Below are positions 6,644-14,531 of a DNA stretch of 36,770 bases, in pieces; position 1 is the stretch's first letter, and every line of letters starts with the position of its first letter. The DNA comes from a virus. The notes beneath the pieces were generated by a model that saw nothing but the letters and a program-made list of their open reading frames with translations, was not told the DNA's origin and did no database searches. The stretch lies in IMG/VR virus record IMGVR_UViG_3300036766_000203, positions 1-36,770 of that record. One strand, given 5' to 3'. The translations under genes were made by a program, and so were the position numbers.

Positions 6644-7015
6644 TTAAATTAAACCTACGCAAACATCTACTCCGACGATATCACCAACGAGTCCGGTCTC
6701 GATCGCCATTGCAATCCATCTGTCTCCAGGTGTAGTGCTTGCGATTAGTCCGCCAGTTCCGTTAGAAACTAAAAGATCTCCTGGAATTGCTCCGCCAACA
6801 CCAAGAAGGGCCTTACCGCCACCGCCTGGGATTGCAACTTCAACTGATTGCTCAGCAACAGTTGTTGCGTTTTGAGTAATACCTAGAACTTTATCGGTAG
6901 CAGCAGTAGCGACAACAACGTGTTTATCGTCTGCTCCTACTTTTACAGCCACACCCTTTGCAAGGGCAGCGGCACAAAGGTAAGTCAGGACATTTGGTGC
7001 TAAAGATTGTGACAT
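6644..7015 (-). CDS. Capsid decoration/stabilising protein (DUF2190-like)
   Basis: 123 residues, Gly/Val/Ala-rich, with the pattern 'KVGADDKHVVVATAATDKVL GITQ' followed by 'EVAIPGGGGKALLGVGGAI' and 'GDLLVSNGTGGLIA'. This is the repeated beta-hairpin style of DUF2190-type proteins that sit on the outer capsid surface. It lies between protease-scaffold and capsid genes with an AGGAG ribosome binding site. It probably stabilises the expanded head. Confidence 0.75.
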   Translation of the reverse strand: MSQSLAPNVLTYLCAAALAKGVAVKVGADDKHVVVATAATDKVLGITQNATTVAEQSVEVAIPGGGGKALLGVGGAIPGDLLVSNGTGGLIASTTPGDRWIAMAIETGLVGDIVGVDVCVGLI

Positions 7016-7032
7016 TTTTTATTCTCCTTTAA

Positions 7033-7560
7033 TTATCGGTTACTGTGATGAGCGATGTACTTATCGTTCAATTCTTTTGATTCACTTAAAACAGTTCTAA
7101 TTCCTTGGCTGATGTCTTTAACTTTCTTTTCAGAAAGAAGGGCACTAGCTTTATTTAAAACTTCTTGCTCAACTGAGAGATCGCCGTCTTCTTTTGGATA
7201 TCCAGCGCCACCTTTTTCAGTAAGCTTAATAGGCATAGCGAGTTCAGTGAATTTCACCATGTCGCCAGAGAGGTATGATTCTTTTTGAGCAGCAACCACT
7301 TTGCCTTCTTTAAGCATAAGTTCGAAAGCTTCTTTCTTATCAGCAAGAACCTTTTCTTTATCCGCAACCAATTTATCGGCAGCAGCAGATTTTTCCTTAG
7401 CTTCGTACTCGGCTAGTTTTTCTTTCATAGCCTTTACGTCGTCAGCGCCATCAGCAGCAACGACTGGGGCAGGGGCTTTGTCATCAGGCTTAGCGCCTTT
7501 TAGATCAGCAATCTGTTTTTCAAGAGCTGCGATCTTTTCGTCTTTAGGATCAATAGCCAT
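7033..7560 (-). CDS. Nested scaffold protein from internal start (Mu gpZ-like)
   Basis: In-frame ATG at residue 162 of the protease gene (7560), preceded by AAAGGAGAT with five bases to the start, a better ribosome binding site than many true starts here. It would make a 175-residue protein starting MAIDPKDEKIAALEKQIADL. Mu gene Z and other scaffold genes are encoded this way inside the protease gene, so the design is known; its use here is inferred. Confidence 0.7.
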   Translation of the reverse strand: MAIDPKDEKIAALEKQIADLKGAKPDDKAPAPVVAADGADDVKAMKEKLAEYEAKEKSAAADKLVADKEKVLADKKEAFELMLKEGKVVAAQKESYLSGDMVKFTELAMPIKLTEKGGAGYPKEDGDLSVEQEVLNKASALLSEKKVKDISQGIRTVLSESKELNDKYIAHHSNR

Positions 7561-8043
7561 TTGGATCTCCTTTGTTTTTTCTTTTAAAGTAACCGGTGCC
7601 ATTTCTTTTATAAAAGGTCGATTGGTAAGAGCCGCTCCAAACAAGGTAGGACCATGATTCTCACCAGTCTCTGGGTCTATATATTCTGTGTTGAAGTCTG
7701 AAGATAAGTATCGGAATTCTTTAGAGAGAATCTTTGTCTGTCCCATTGGTGTCCAGTTAACTCGGGCCCACATTTCGCCCTCTTCTTCATTTAAGATAAT
7801 CTCTTCGATCCATGCAGCGGCTTCTCTATCGGAGTCATGTGCAAGATCAATAGCAAGATCAATCTTACGAACTTTCTTAACAAAGTTGTCTTGGAATTTT
7901 CTAAGAAGCTCTGAAGTAATATCAATCTCGCCGTAAACAGGATGATTGAATTTTCCAACCCTTAGTAATTGAACACGCTTAGGTGGAACATTATCCCCTG
8001 TAGCAATTGGATCGTTGAACGTAACTCTAATATTCCCCTGCAT
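7033..8043 (-). CDS. Prohead protease with scaffold domain (Mu gpI-like)
   Basis: 336 residues. Residues 1-155 match the organisation of Mu gpI-type proteases: DLAIDLAHD gives a candidate catalytic His69, and RYLSSDF gives candidate serines 114-115. From about residue 160 to 336 the protein is charged and helical, with coiled-coil-like sequence (EKQIADLKG; MKEKLAEYEAKEKS), typical of a scaffold. The start ATG has GGAG seven bases upstream. The protease would cleave scaffold and head proteins during maturation. An internal start at 7560 yields the scaffold alone. Confidence 0.85.
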   Translation of the reverse strand: MQGNIRVTFNDPIATGDNVPPKRVQLLRVGKFNHPVYGEIDITSELLRKFQDNFVKKVRKIDLAIDLAHDSDREAAAWIEEIILNEEEGEMWARVNWTPMGQTKILSKEFRYLSSDFNTEYIDPETGENHGPTLFGAALTNRPFIKEMAPVTLKEKTKEIQMAIDPKDEKIAALEKQIADLKGAKPDDKAPAPVVAADGADDVKAMKEKLAEYEAKEKSAAADKLVADKEKVLADKKEAFELMLKEGKVVAAQKESYLSGDMVKFTELAMPIKLTEKGGAGYPKEDGDLSVEQEVLNKASALLSEKKVKDISQGIRTVLSESKELNDKYIAHHSNR

Positions 8044-8155
8044 GATCTTGATGCTCCGTTGTCACATAAATAATGTCAATAGACATTTTGTGTCGATAGT
8101 TTCATCAAAGATCGGTCTTACAAAACAAAAGTTGAGTGTCAGAGAAACAACTGGA

Positions 8156-8449
8156 CTAAAATAAATAGTCCGGCTGTTGTGGTCGCAGAATGTTACATTG
8201 CTTGAGTAAATATTGGAGCGTTAGTTCCGAACAACTGACTTGAACTCTTTGTAGTGCGTGCTGCGTATGCGACTTAAGTTTAGCTAGTATCGATGTAAGT
8301 CTTGCAATTTCTGTAGTCTGATTTGCCGCTGTTGAGTCGGCGGTTCCTGCTCCGCCACCTCCACCAGAAGTTTGAACATTAATGGTGTTCGTATTAGCAT
8401 CAAAGATGAGCTGTAAGATCTGTTCTATGTTTCTTACTTGTTGGGGCAT
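8156..8449 (-). CDS. Small head-region protein, C-terminus possibly frameshifted
   Basis: 97 residues. The N-terminal part (MPQQVRNIEQILQLIFDANT, then TSGGGGGAGTADSTAANQTT) resembles small proteins with a Gly linker found beside Mu-like head genes. After about residue 58 the sequence turns into Gln/Leu-rich text of low quality. In the -1 frame the DNA instead reads AYAARTTKSSSQLF and then GTNAPIFTQAM before a stop at 8195-8193, a more protein-like ending. A one-base indel near 8272-8276 would join the two. The start overlaps the gpF-like stop by one base. The role is unknown. Confidence 0.5.
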   Translation of the reverse strand: MPQQVRNIEQILQLIFDANTNTINVQTSGGGGGAGTADSTAANQTTEIARLTSILAKLKSHTQHALQRVQVSCSELTLQYLLKQCNILRPQQPDYLF

Positions 8450-9303
8450 TATAAACTCATATTGCTAAAGTGTTCACAGAACTGTATCTGATCTTCTAGC
8501 TTTTTAGATGATGGCTTGAAGTCTTCGATCTCTCTGTCTCCAAGGTTTCCTTTTAGTATTGGAACGATGTAGCTCTTGCAATTAAAATGAAGCGGCGGTT
8601 GATAACGATCAATGTTTGGATCGTTTTTAGCAAACACAGTTCCGGCTAAGTCCTGACAAATATCTGAGACAGGGTCAGCGTTAACAAACTGAAAAGCATC
8701 TATCTCATCTAATGTATCATCGTTAAAGAAGAATGCAGACCGTGCTTCATTAATTACTTGAGCAGCACAGACCGATGAGCCAGAAGCAATGGCAGAACCT
8801 TCCGCATACTCAGCACCTGCATCAGTTAAATCTTTCTCTATCTGGTCATCACTATCGGTAGAGTCAACAGAGTGCCCGTACTGAAAGTAAAGAGTCTTTT
8901 CTACATCAGCTACTTGGGTTCCGATTAGCAATTGCATTTGATTATATATACGAGTCTTAACTTTAGAAGGAAGAGATTCAAACTCTCCCATCATTAGACT
9001 CTCTTCGCTCCAACCAGATAGTTTTACTTTAGAGGCCTTAGGAACTTCTTTTCTGGCTTGCTTAAGTCCATCAGCAGCAACTACTGCCATCGCGGCGAGT
9101 AGGTCATTCTTATATTGATTTATGCCCTTAGGCTTTATGTTCTTAATCGCGTTCATCTTCTGTGATTCAGGAAGTCCCTTAGACTTTCCCATGATCTGAG
9201 CAATCATAGAGCCTATGATATTGGCCAGACCATTCTGCATAACATCTTTGATACATGAACCAGAGTCTTTAATCTGAGCTTTGATGTTAGGTTTTTTAGT
9301 CAT
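8449..9303 (-). CDS. Minor head protein, Mu gpF / SPP1 gp7 type
   Basis: 284 residues. The C-terminal half has the family signature: NEARSAFFF near residue 185, then an alternating Cys/His site with DICQDL (C216) and PPLHFNCKSYIVP (H239, C242). Proteins of this family bind the portal, enter the head during assembly and are needed for infectivity. The gene lies downstream of portal, as usual, and overlaps the upstream small gene as ATGA. The N-terminal half is helical and less conserved. Confidence 0.8.
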   Translation of the reverse strand: MTKKPNIKAQIKDSGSCIKDVMQNGLANIIGSMIAQIMGKSKGLPESQKMNAIKNIKPKGINQYKNDLLAAMAVVAADGLKQARKEVPKASKVKLSGWSEESLMMGEFESLPSKVKTRIYNQMQLLIGTQVADVEKTLYFQYGHSVDSTDSDDQIEKDLTDAGAEYAEGSAIASGSSVCAAQVINEARSAFFFNDDTLDEIDAFQFVNADPVSDICQDLAGTVFAKNDPNIDRYQPPLHFNCKSYIVPILKGNLGDREIEDFKPSSKKLEDQIQFCEHFSNMSL

Positions 9304-9461
9304 CTGTGTACTCCGCCGAACACTCTGTCACATCTGTAGCAAATACTAAATTCTCTCAATATCCGCTCATTAGGTATAGCCGCATTGTGGATCAGCATGT
9401 GCCCATAGCGGTGGAATCCAAAGAAACATTTTATCTTTCTTAACATCTTAATTACGGCCAT
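9300..9461 (-). CDS. Small zinc-finger-like protein (53 aa)
   Basis: Start taken at ATG 9461, which lies inside the end of the 42-residue gene upstream. It contains CFFGFHRYGH and CYRCDR, so two to three cysteines and histidines are spaced like a small zinc finger. This CFFGFH...CxxC pattern recurs in short phage proteins of unknown role. A longer frame to 9539 exists but has no better start. Confidence 0.6.
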   Translation of the reverse strand: MAVIKMLRKIKCFFGFHRYGHMLIHNAAIPNERILREFSICYRCDRVFGGVHR

Positions 9462-9576
9462 GATGATACGTCGGCTTTCCAGGACAAGGTTTATTTGCCT
9501 TAACTGATTGTGATTTAGAATCCCTGAGCACAGCTCCACATGCAGAACAAACTTTAAACCTGAGCTTGTTATTCAT
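9448..9576 (-). CDS. 42-residue Cys-rich protein
   Basis: Begins MNNKLRFKVCSACGAVLRDS and ends PTYHHGRN. CSAC and a later CPG, plus paired His, could bind one metal ion. It fills the space between the two-helix membrane protein (starting 9820) and the zinc-finger gene, and overlaps the latter by 14 bases. The ribosome binding site is weak (GTGGG). Confidence 0.5.
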   Translation of the reverse strand: MNNKLRFKVCSACGAVLRDSKSQSVKANKPCPGKPTYHHGRN

Positions 9577-9586
9577 TTGAACCCAC

Positions 9587-9820
9587 TTATGCTCCACCTT
9601 TTCTACCCTTACTTAAATTTACTGACTCTTGAAATGCCTGTAGAGCTTTATCATTCTTAATAGCTCCGAACAAAATCAGGACGCAGATCACAGTCGATAC
9701 TAAATTAATAGTGGCAAGGCTTGACCATAAGAACGTGTGTGAAGAATGAATAGCTATATGGTGAAGACCAAAGCTTCCTAACATCTGTAGAACAAAATAA
9801 CTTAAAGCTCCGTATTTCAT
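9587..9820 (-). CDS. Small membrane protein with two or three hydrophobic segments
   Basis: 77 residues. Hydrophobic stretches at about residues 5-22 and 33-53 (a clear membrane helix, NLVSTVICVLILFGAI) are followed by a basic tail ending KGRKGGA. The start overlaps the portal stop (ATGA). Small membrane proteins at this spot between portal and gpF genes are seen in some phages. Holin activity cannot be claimed, since the lysis genes lie elsewhere. Confidence 0.55.
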   Translation of the reverse strand: MKYGALSYFVLQMLGSFGLHHIAIHSSHTFLWSSLATINLVSTVICVLILFGAIKNDKALQAFQESVNLSKGRKGGA

Positions 9821-11409
9821 AATTCAGCTTCCTTCATTGCTTTACGTTGTCGTTTGATCGCCTTCTTAATCTTGTCACTTAGTTTTACTGGCTCATTTGC
9901 TTTCGGTACTGGAAGTGGCCACTGATCGCCAATTTCTGGTTTTAATGGATCATTTGGTGGAACTTTAACAACTGGGTCGGCAACAATAGAATCATTATCA
10001 TCTTCGAAGTCATCATCTGGTTGTTCTATCGGTATGAGTCCTCCGACTGAAGCATAGGAAGATCCAGGCATTCCAGGCTGTCCCATTCCTGGTTGAGCTT
10101 GTTGTTGGCGAGCTGATGCAATGTCTGCGATCGGAAGATGATAACGCTTACGAAGATGATCTTCTAAAGGACTGTCTGCTCTGATTGCTCCGCTTGCCAC
10201 TAGAGTCTGAATAACTTGGGCTAAGATTAAATCTGCTTTATCAGAAACGTCTGAGTGACTGAACTTAGGGTAGTCTTCTTGAGGACCGAAGTTCATATCA
10301 ATATATCGTTTTATGATACGTTCGTTGATTACTGCCTCTATCTCTTCTGCGATGTAATCAAGACCAGATAGAAAGAATGTTGATAAGTCTGTTGATAACG
10401 CTTTAGATCCACCTGACTTAGCAGAGCTTGATAGCATCAAGAAGTTAGCAAGGAATGATCTCGCAATCTCTTCGTTCTCATTATGAATTGCTTCTATTAC
10501 TTTAGATGGGTCATATACGTTAGACTTAAGATCTACAGTCCAACCGTTAGGGAGAGTTAAATAGTTGGTCTCGTTAGATGTGTATAGTTCAAGTGCTTCT
10601 TTAAGTGCTCTATGTTGTTCTGTGTTCTGTTGTGCTGATGGGAATGTTGCGATTGGTGTAGGGACTGCGAACTTTTCAATACCTATCATGTTAAGCTTCT
10701 TCATCATGTTCTTACAGTACCAAGCCCCGTAACATGCTCTTAGAGGACTAATGCCTTCAAAGTTAGAACCTTCTTGATCTAAGTTAAATAGAACTAAGTT
10801 GTCTGCCGGTATCTCTACAAGACGCTGGAGATCTCCATAAGCGTATTGATGAACTGACAATAAGTCCCCATTGGGCTTCATGTTCCATCGTTCGATTGTT
10901 CTTTGACCTCTAAAGCCTAGAGACTCAACACCGTTATATGATCCCCACTTAGGATGATTAACAACGGCCTTGTCTGTTAGTTCAAAGAGAGAGTGACCGA
11001 ACACGTTCATAGATAGGATCTCTGACAGTATTTTAAGCCACGGTTTATTTAGATCTTCGAAGATAATAAACTTGGCGAACTCTGCGTGCTTCTCTGCTGA
11101 TTCTTTGTCTTTCATGTTAGCAGCAGGATGAACCTCCCATGTCGCAGACTTAAGTGCGTTGTTAACTGAGGAGATACACATCTTAATCGTAGAGTCAGAT
11201 CTTCTCATCTCATCAAACAGGTTGGCTCTGGATCTACCACGAAGACTTGTTAAGTATTCTTCACTAGCGTAACCGCGATAGCTTTCTGTACCAGTGGACC
11301 CGATAGCATTAGAATGAACTATGATTCTCTCTGCTTGCGAAGATGCTACTGCGCCGTCTGATAGTTGTCTTCCGAACATGCGCTGCCAGAAAGTTCTTTG
11401 CTTTACCAT
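9817..11409 (-). CDS. Portal protein (DUF935/Mu gp29-like)
   Basis: 530 residues. The N-terminal half has the expected features: 'LFDEMRRSDSTIKMCISSVN' and 'SATWEVHPA' (first strand), and later a helical stem region. The C-terminal part is acidic and proline-rich (IPIEQPDDDFEDDNDS), as often seen in portal tails that stay in the head. The gene starts 7 bases inside the end of the terminase gene with GGGGAT before it. The portal forms the dodecameric ring for DNA entry, and binds terminase and later the connector. Confidence 0.85.
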   Translation of the reverse strand: MVKQRTFWQRMFGRQLSDGAVASSQAERIIVHSNAIGSTGTESYRGYASEEYLTSLRGRSRANLFDEMRRSDSTIKMCISSVNNALKSATWEVHPAANMKDKESAEKHAEFAKFIIFEDLNKPWLKILSEILSMNVFGHSLFELTDKAVVNHPKWGSYNGVESLGFRGQRTIERWNMKPNGDLLSVHQYAYGDLQRLVEIPADNLVLFNLDQEGSNFEGISPLRACYGAWYCKNMMKKLNMIGIEKFAVPTPIATFPSAQQNTEQHRALKEALELYTSNETNYLTLPNGWTVDLKSNVYDPSKVIEAIHNENEEIARSFLANFLMLSSSAKSGGSKALSTDLSTFFLSGLDYIAEEIEAVINERIIKRYIDMNFGPQEDYPKFSHSDVSDKADLILAQVIQTLVASGAIRADSPLEDHLRKRYHLPIADIASARQQQAQPGMGQPGMPGSSYASVGGLIPIEQPDDDFEDDNDSIVADPVVKVPPNDPLKPEIGDQWPLPVPKANEPVKLSDKIKKAIKRQRKAMKEAEL

Positions 11410-12830
11410 TTCATATCCCCTTTTTTAACCATCGATCTTCTAGGCGGTACTAAGTCAGGAGTGAAGTGACCGGCTGAATCAGTCATCATGTTAAAGGCTC
11501 CTGATGCTGCGTCAACCTGATCTTTCTTTGGCCCTTCAGGAAAGTTCTCAAGCTCATCAAAGAAGTCTTTGTTCCACTTTCCTTGTACGACATAAACATT
11601 TCCTGCTTCTGCTTGTGACGATAATGGTTTAGCGTTCGTTATCTTATCTGTTGCTGATGATAGAATTCTGACATTATAGCCAGCGAGTTGTCTTGAATAA
11701 TATTGAGCTTCCATCTTTCCAGCACTACCTGGGTCCTGGAAGTTACCGATCTCAACGTGTCTTCCGTCCTCTGCTGCTGTGTTCACAACCATTGTTTCAA
11801 CATTGAACGGTGATACTCTGGCGCGCCTGACATCTTCGATATAGAATCTGTTGTCTGGAGTCTTTGTCATACGACAACCCGCTGTCCAGTCAGGATTATT
11901 ATTATCGGTCTTCTCTGTTCCTGCCTTGTCCCAACAACGAACAGTGATATTGCCCGGGTCTTGAGGAACAGCTTCTACTACTTTAAAGTAATGACGCTTG
12001 AAGTAAAGACCAGCGGCGGGTCTGATCTTCCAGTTACCGCCAAGTAGTCGTTCTCTATCGACACGAGACAGAGCCATGAGGTTGCCAAGGTATGAAGGAT
12101 CCTTCTCTAATAGGATCTTATTGTCATGAACTGATGCAGGAATAAAGGTCACAGACTTCGGTTGTTCTTGAGCTCCGTACTCTAGAATTAAAGCTTCTCT
12201 ACTGTCTCCCCATATTAGCTTATCTCCTTGTCTGATAAAGTATCTAAGCTTTCCAGCGCGTTCTGGTATTGCGAGTCCTGTCTCTTGATCTATCCACCAC
12301 TCAATGAATGTTGCAACCCAACTGTCAGCATCAGGGTTACAGGTAGCTCTGATATACCCGGGCACCCCGCAGGTAGATCTATTACGACCTATCAGATAAA
12401 AGAACTGAGACTCGGTGAAGTGAGTTAGCTCATCAAAGCCGATATAAGGAATTTGCGCGCCTTGCCAATTGTACTTAGTCTTCTCATGCTCTAGATGAGA
12501 GAACTTGATCTTATTACCGTTCTTAAACACCCAAGTCTTTTTAGACTCTAGAGGGATAGACCCGAACAAAGGAAAGATCGCGTTCGACTCATCCCATAGT
12601 CCTCCTTGAGCAACAATCTGAACACCGATACGCCTGAAGATAGTGCCACCAAAGCCCAACACTTGGATGTGTCTAAGGGGTTCTAATAAAAGAGCATAGG
12701 TCTTACCTCCACCGGCCGCACCTCCATAGATAGCAATGTCAGCCTTAGTAGACATGAAGTTGTCTTGCGGGCCAGCCTGAGGCCCTACAAGCATACTCTC
12801 TTCCATGTGATCAATGATCTTTGTTGTCAT
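11403..12830 (-). CDS. terL: Terminase large subunit
   Basis: 475 residues. Walker A is GGAAGGGKT at residues 36-44, Walker B is IGFDE at 130-134, and the coupling region follows. The C-terminal nuclease half shows acidic residues in an RNase H-like order (VRCWDKAG; FQDPGSAGK; a late Asp in PKDQVDAASGAF). It packages DNA into the prohead using ATP and cuts it. It overlaps terS by 20 bases. Confidence 0.95.
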   Translation of the reverse strand: MTTKIIDHMEESMLVGPQAGPQDNFMSTKADIAIYGGAAGGGKTYALLLEPLRHIQVLGFGGTIFRRIGVQIVAQGGLWDESNAIFPLFGSIPLESKKTWVFKNGNKIKFSHLEHEKTKYNWQGAQIPYIGFDELTHFTESQFFYLIGRNRSTCGVPGYIRATCNPDADSWVATFIEWWIDQETGLAIPERAGKLRYFIRQGDKLIWGDSREALILEYGAQEQPKSVTFIPASVHDNKILLEKDPSYLGNLMALSRVDRERLLGGNWKIRPAAGLYFKRHYFKVVEAVPQDPGNITVRCWDKAGTEKTDNNNPDWTAGCRMTKTPDNRFYIEDVRRARVSPFNVETMVVNTAAEDGRHVEIGNFQDPGSAGKMEAQYYSRQLAGYNVRILSSATDKITNAKPLSSQAEAGNVYVVQGKWNKDFFDELENFPEGPKKDQVDAASGAFNMMTDSAGHFTPDLVPPRRSMVKKGDMKW

Positions 12831-13158
12831 CGTCTTCTAACTCATAGACAGGCCTGCCGTTGTCAGGAAGATAGAGAATAACCTTGGCGCCGTTAAGAGC
12901 GTCACTACTGCCACTAATGTTTAAGTTAGATGGGACCTTGCCTAGCAATCTATCCAGGATGAATGACAGTCTTACTTGATCGCCTGTCTTGATGGCTTCT
13001 AAGCAGATCTTACCGACCATGAGTTCTAGAATAGTCGTAGTAGGGTCTTTGAGAATCATTGTCATCTTAGTGATGTCTAGACCTAGAAACTTATTTAAGA
13101 TTCTTTCGAAGTCGTCACGGTTAAGCTTTCTTATTTGTTTAATGTCTTCTGGAAGCAT
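12811..13158 (-). CDS. terS: Terminase small subunit; N-terminus probably longer
   Basis: 115 residues from ATG 13158, with MLPEDIKQIRKLNRDDFERI typical of small terminases. The same frame is open for 24 further codons upstream, giving KGFKSGGRNFKPGH and AKPGPGRP, the Gly/Lys-rich N-terminal tail usual in this family. That frame has no ATG, GTG or TTG. The nearest in-frame stop is 9 bases before an AUC at 13230-13228, which has GGGGG five bases upstream. The protein may start there (139 residues), or this copy may have lost its start when the HNH gene next door arrived. It recognises the packaging site. Confidence 0.8.
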   Translation of the reverse strand: MLPEDIKQIRKLNRDDFERILNKFLGLDITKMTMILKDPTTTILELMVGKICLEAIKTGDQVRLSFILDRLLGKVPSNLNISGSSDALNGAKVILYLPDNGRPVYELEDDDNKDH

Positions 13159-13231
13159 GGGTCTACCTGGACCAGGCTTAGCATGACCAGGTTTGAAGTT
13201 CCGTCCACCGGATTTAAAACCCTTTCCGATG

Positions 13232-13762
13232 CTAACCCCCTATTTCATTTAGGATAACAAACTTGCCAAAGATTTTAGAGGCCATCTCATTATACTTTAG
13301 AGCAGCCTCTTCTACTGTTTGGAATGAACCACCAGACACCCTAACCCCATCTGCATTTATGAATCTAACCGTATAGGTCCCATATCGTTTGTCTTTGGTT
13401 ACACCTTTATATCCAGTGGTATTATTCCGCTGGAGTCTTTTATTCATTTGATTCTCGGAGTTGGTACACATTCTTAGGTTCTCTCTACGATTATCTAGAC
13501 CATCAAAGTTGATATGATCAGCATACCTATTGGTCTGAATAACAAAGGCTGGGTCATTAAACATTCTTGCAAGGACAAGACGATGCATTCCCATTGCCAT
13601 CTGTTCTTTCTTAGATCCTCTGGTTATGGTCGTGAAGGCGTGCCTTAATTCATACGTTCTAAGTCCGGATGCATTTTGTAAATGCCAAGAGAACTTATTC
13701 AAATATTCATAGTCTTCTGGTGAAACAATCGTTACATTTCCATTTCCTAGTTCTATATTCAT
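13232..13762 (-). CDS. HNH homing endonuclease with C-terminal AP2 domain
   Basis: 176 residues. The HNH core includes MGMHRLVLARMF (H60), YADHINFDGLDNRRENLR (D82, H83, N91/N95) and MNKRLQ. Residues 117-172 form an AP2 DNA-binding domain (TGYKGVTKDKRYGTYTVRF, then GGSFQTVEEAALKYNE). It is wedged between a small early gene (ATGA overlap) and terS. Endonuclease genes beside terminases are frequent. It probably nicks or cuts DNA to promote its own spread; a packaging role is possible but not shown. Confidence 0.9.
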   Translation of the reverse strand: MNIELGNGNVTIVSPEDYEYLNKFSWHLQNASGLRTYELRHAFTTITRGSKKEQMAMGMHRLVLARMFNDPAFVIQTNRYADHINFDGLDNRRENLRMCTNSENQMNKRLQRNNTTGYKGVTKDKRYGTYTVRFINADGVRVSGGSFQTVEEAALKYNEMASKIFGKFVILNEIGG

Positions 13763-13899
13763 AACCTAGACCTCATGGCCTTTTCTTGGCCTTTTGCGTT
13801 ACCTAATCTTATGTGACACGTTGCATATGAAGGACCTTCCTTGGCCCACTGTTTGGAGACAGTCATCATCCTTGAATTTATTTGGAGTTCTTCAAGCAT
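13759..13899 (-). CDS. 46-residue small phage protein
   Basis: Starts MLEELQINSRMMTVSKQWAK and ends QEKAMRSRL. The start lies inside the end of the resolvase gene and the stop overlaps the HNH start (ATGA), so it is part of a coupled chain. Basic and helical; no function assigned. Confidence 0.6.
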   Translation of the reverse strand: MLEELQINSRMMTVSKQWAKEGPSYATCHIRLGNAKGQEKAMRSRL

Positions 13900-14260
13900 G
13901 AACTTCTATCTCCTCAATCTCAATGATTGTATGAGCTTCTTTGCGTTTGGCCTTAACATACTGGACCTTTAGATCTACAAACTGTGGAGCATCATCAAAG
14001 ATAATCCCGTTCTTAACTAGCGCATCCACCAACGGCTTCACTGATGCATAGATATTGTCTTTGTCAGGCTCTAATGAACCATGCCTTGTGATTGTGACTT
14101 TAGACTTCTGAAGTGGCTCAGGTGGACACTGTCCTATGAAGGACCTGTAGACTTTCATCTTCCAAGCCTTTACTTCATTATGACGTTTCCATTTGCTCCA
14201 GCCCAGTTGATTAGGAAGCTTTGCCAGATAGTCGATGCGAACTGTGATGCTATAACCCAA
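13892..14260 (-). CDS. rusA: RusA-like Holliday junction resolvase
   Basis: 122 residues. The diagnostic segment is LEPDKDNIYASVKPLVDALV with D66 and D68, followed by NGIIFDDAPQF (D89/D90), matching the metal-binding aspartates of RusA nucleases that resolve branched DNA before packaging. The start codon is TTG, with AGGAG seven bases upstream. That ribosome binding site lies within a stable hairpin (14266-14309). Confidence 0.85.
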   Translation of the reverse strand: MGYSITVRIDYLAKLPNQLGWSKWKRHNEVKAWKMKVYRSFIGQCPPEPLQKSKVTITRHGSLEPDKDNIYASVKPLVDALVKNGIIFDDAPQFVDLKVQYVKAKRKEAHTIIEIEEIEVHA

Positions 14261-14265
14261 GATGA

Positions 14266-14309
14266 GACTCCTATGTTCTGCAGAATTAATTTATTTTTCT
14301 GCAGGAGTC
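14266..14309 (-). promoter_or_regulatory. Hairpin sequestering the rusA ribosome binding site
   Basis: In the minus-strand RNA, GACUCCU (14309-14303) pairs with AGGAGUC (14272-14266), and inside it GCAGAA pairs with UUCUGC around a loop of about 11 nt, with a 7-nt bulge on the 3' side. AGGAG of the outer arm is the only Shine-Dalgarno for the rusA TTG start, so translation would be hidden unless the hairpin opens. Confidence 0.6.
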
Positions 14310-14531
14310 TTATGCTCGGTTGGTTTGTGGTCTCAATGCAACAACAATTTTAAGAGGATTCAATCGACACCCCATAACACATAGGGACTGACTACTGTTT
14401 CCGGTTTATAGGAATATAATGGTGGGTTTTTGATGCCTAATCTTCCTATTTTGTCTTCCCTCAAATAAGAAATATTACAAATGCCGGCTTATGTAATTTG
14501 CAGGAAAGGTAACATGAACCGGTTGTTGTTA
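14310..14531 (-). other. Non-coding leader upstream of rusA
   Basis: No frame of useful length on either strand fits here. The minus-strand RNA can form small hairpins, one CCCUAU/AUGGGG around GUGUU (near 14390-14374) and one AUUACA/UGUAAU (near 14490-14465). TATATT and TATAAA hexamers occur near 14420-14407, but no -35 is convincing. With the rusA hairpin this makes about 270 bp of probable leader or control sequence. Confidence 0.45.

Noticed and set aside
7055-7657. Two plus-strand frames rich in Ser and Phe
   Set aside because: Antisense shadows of the Lys/Glu/Ala-rich scaffold region.
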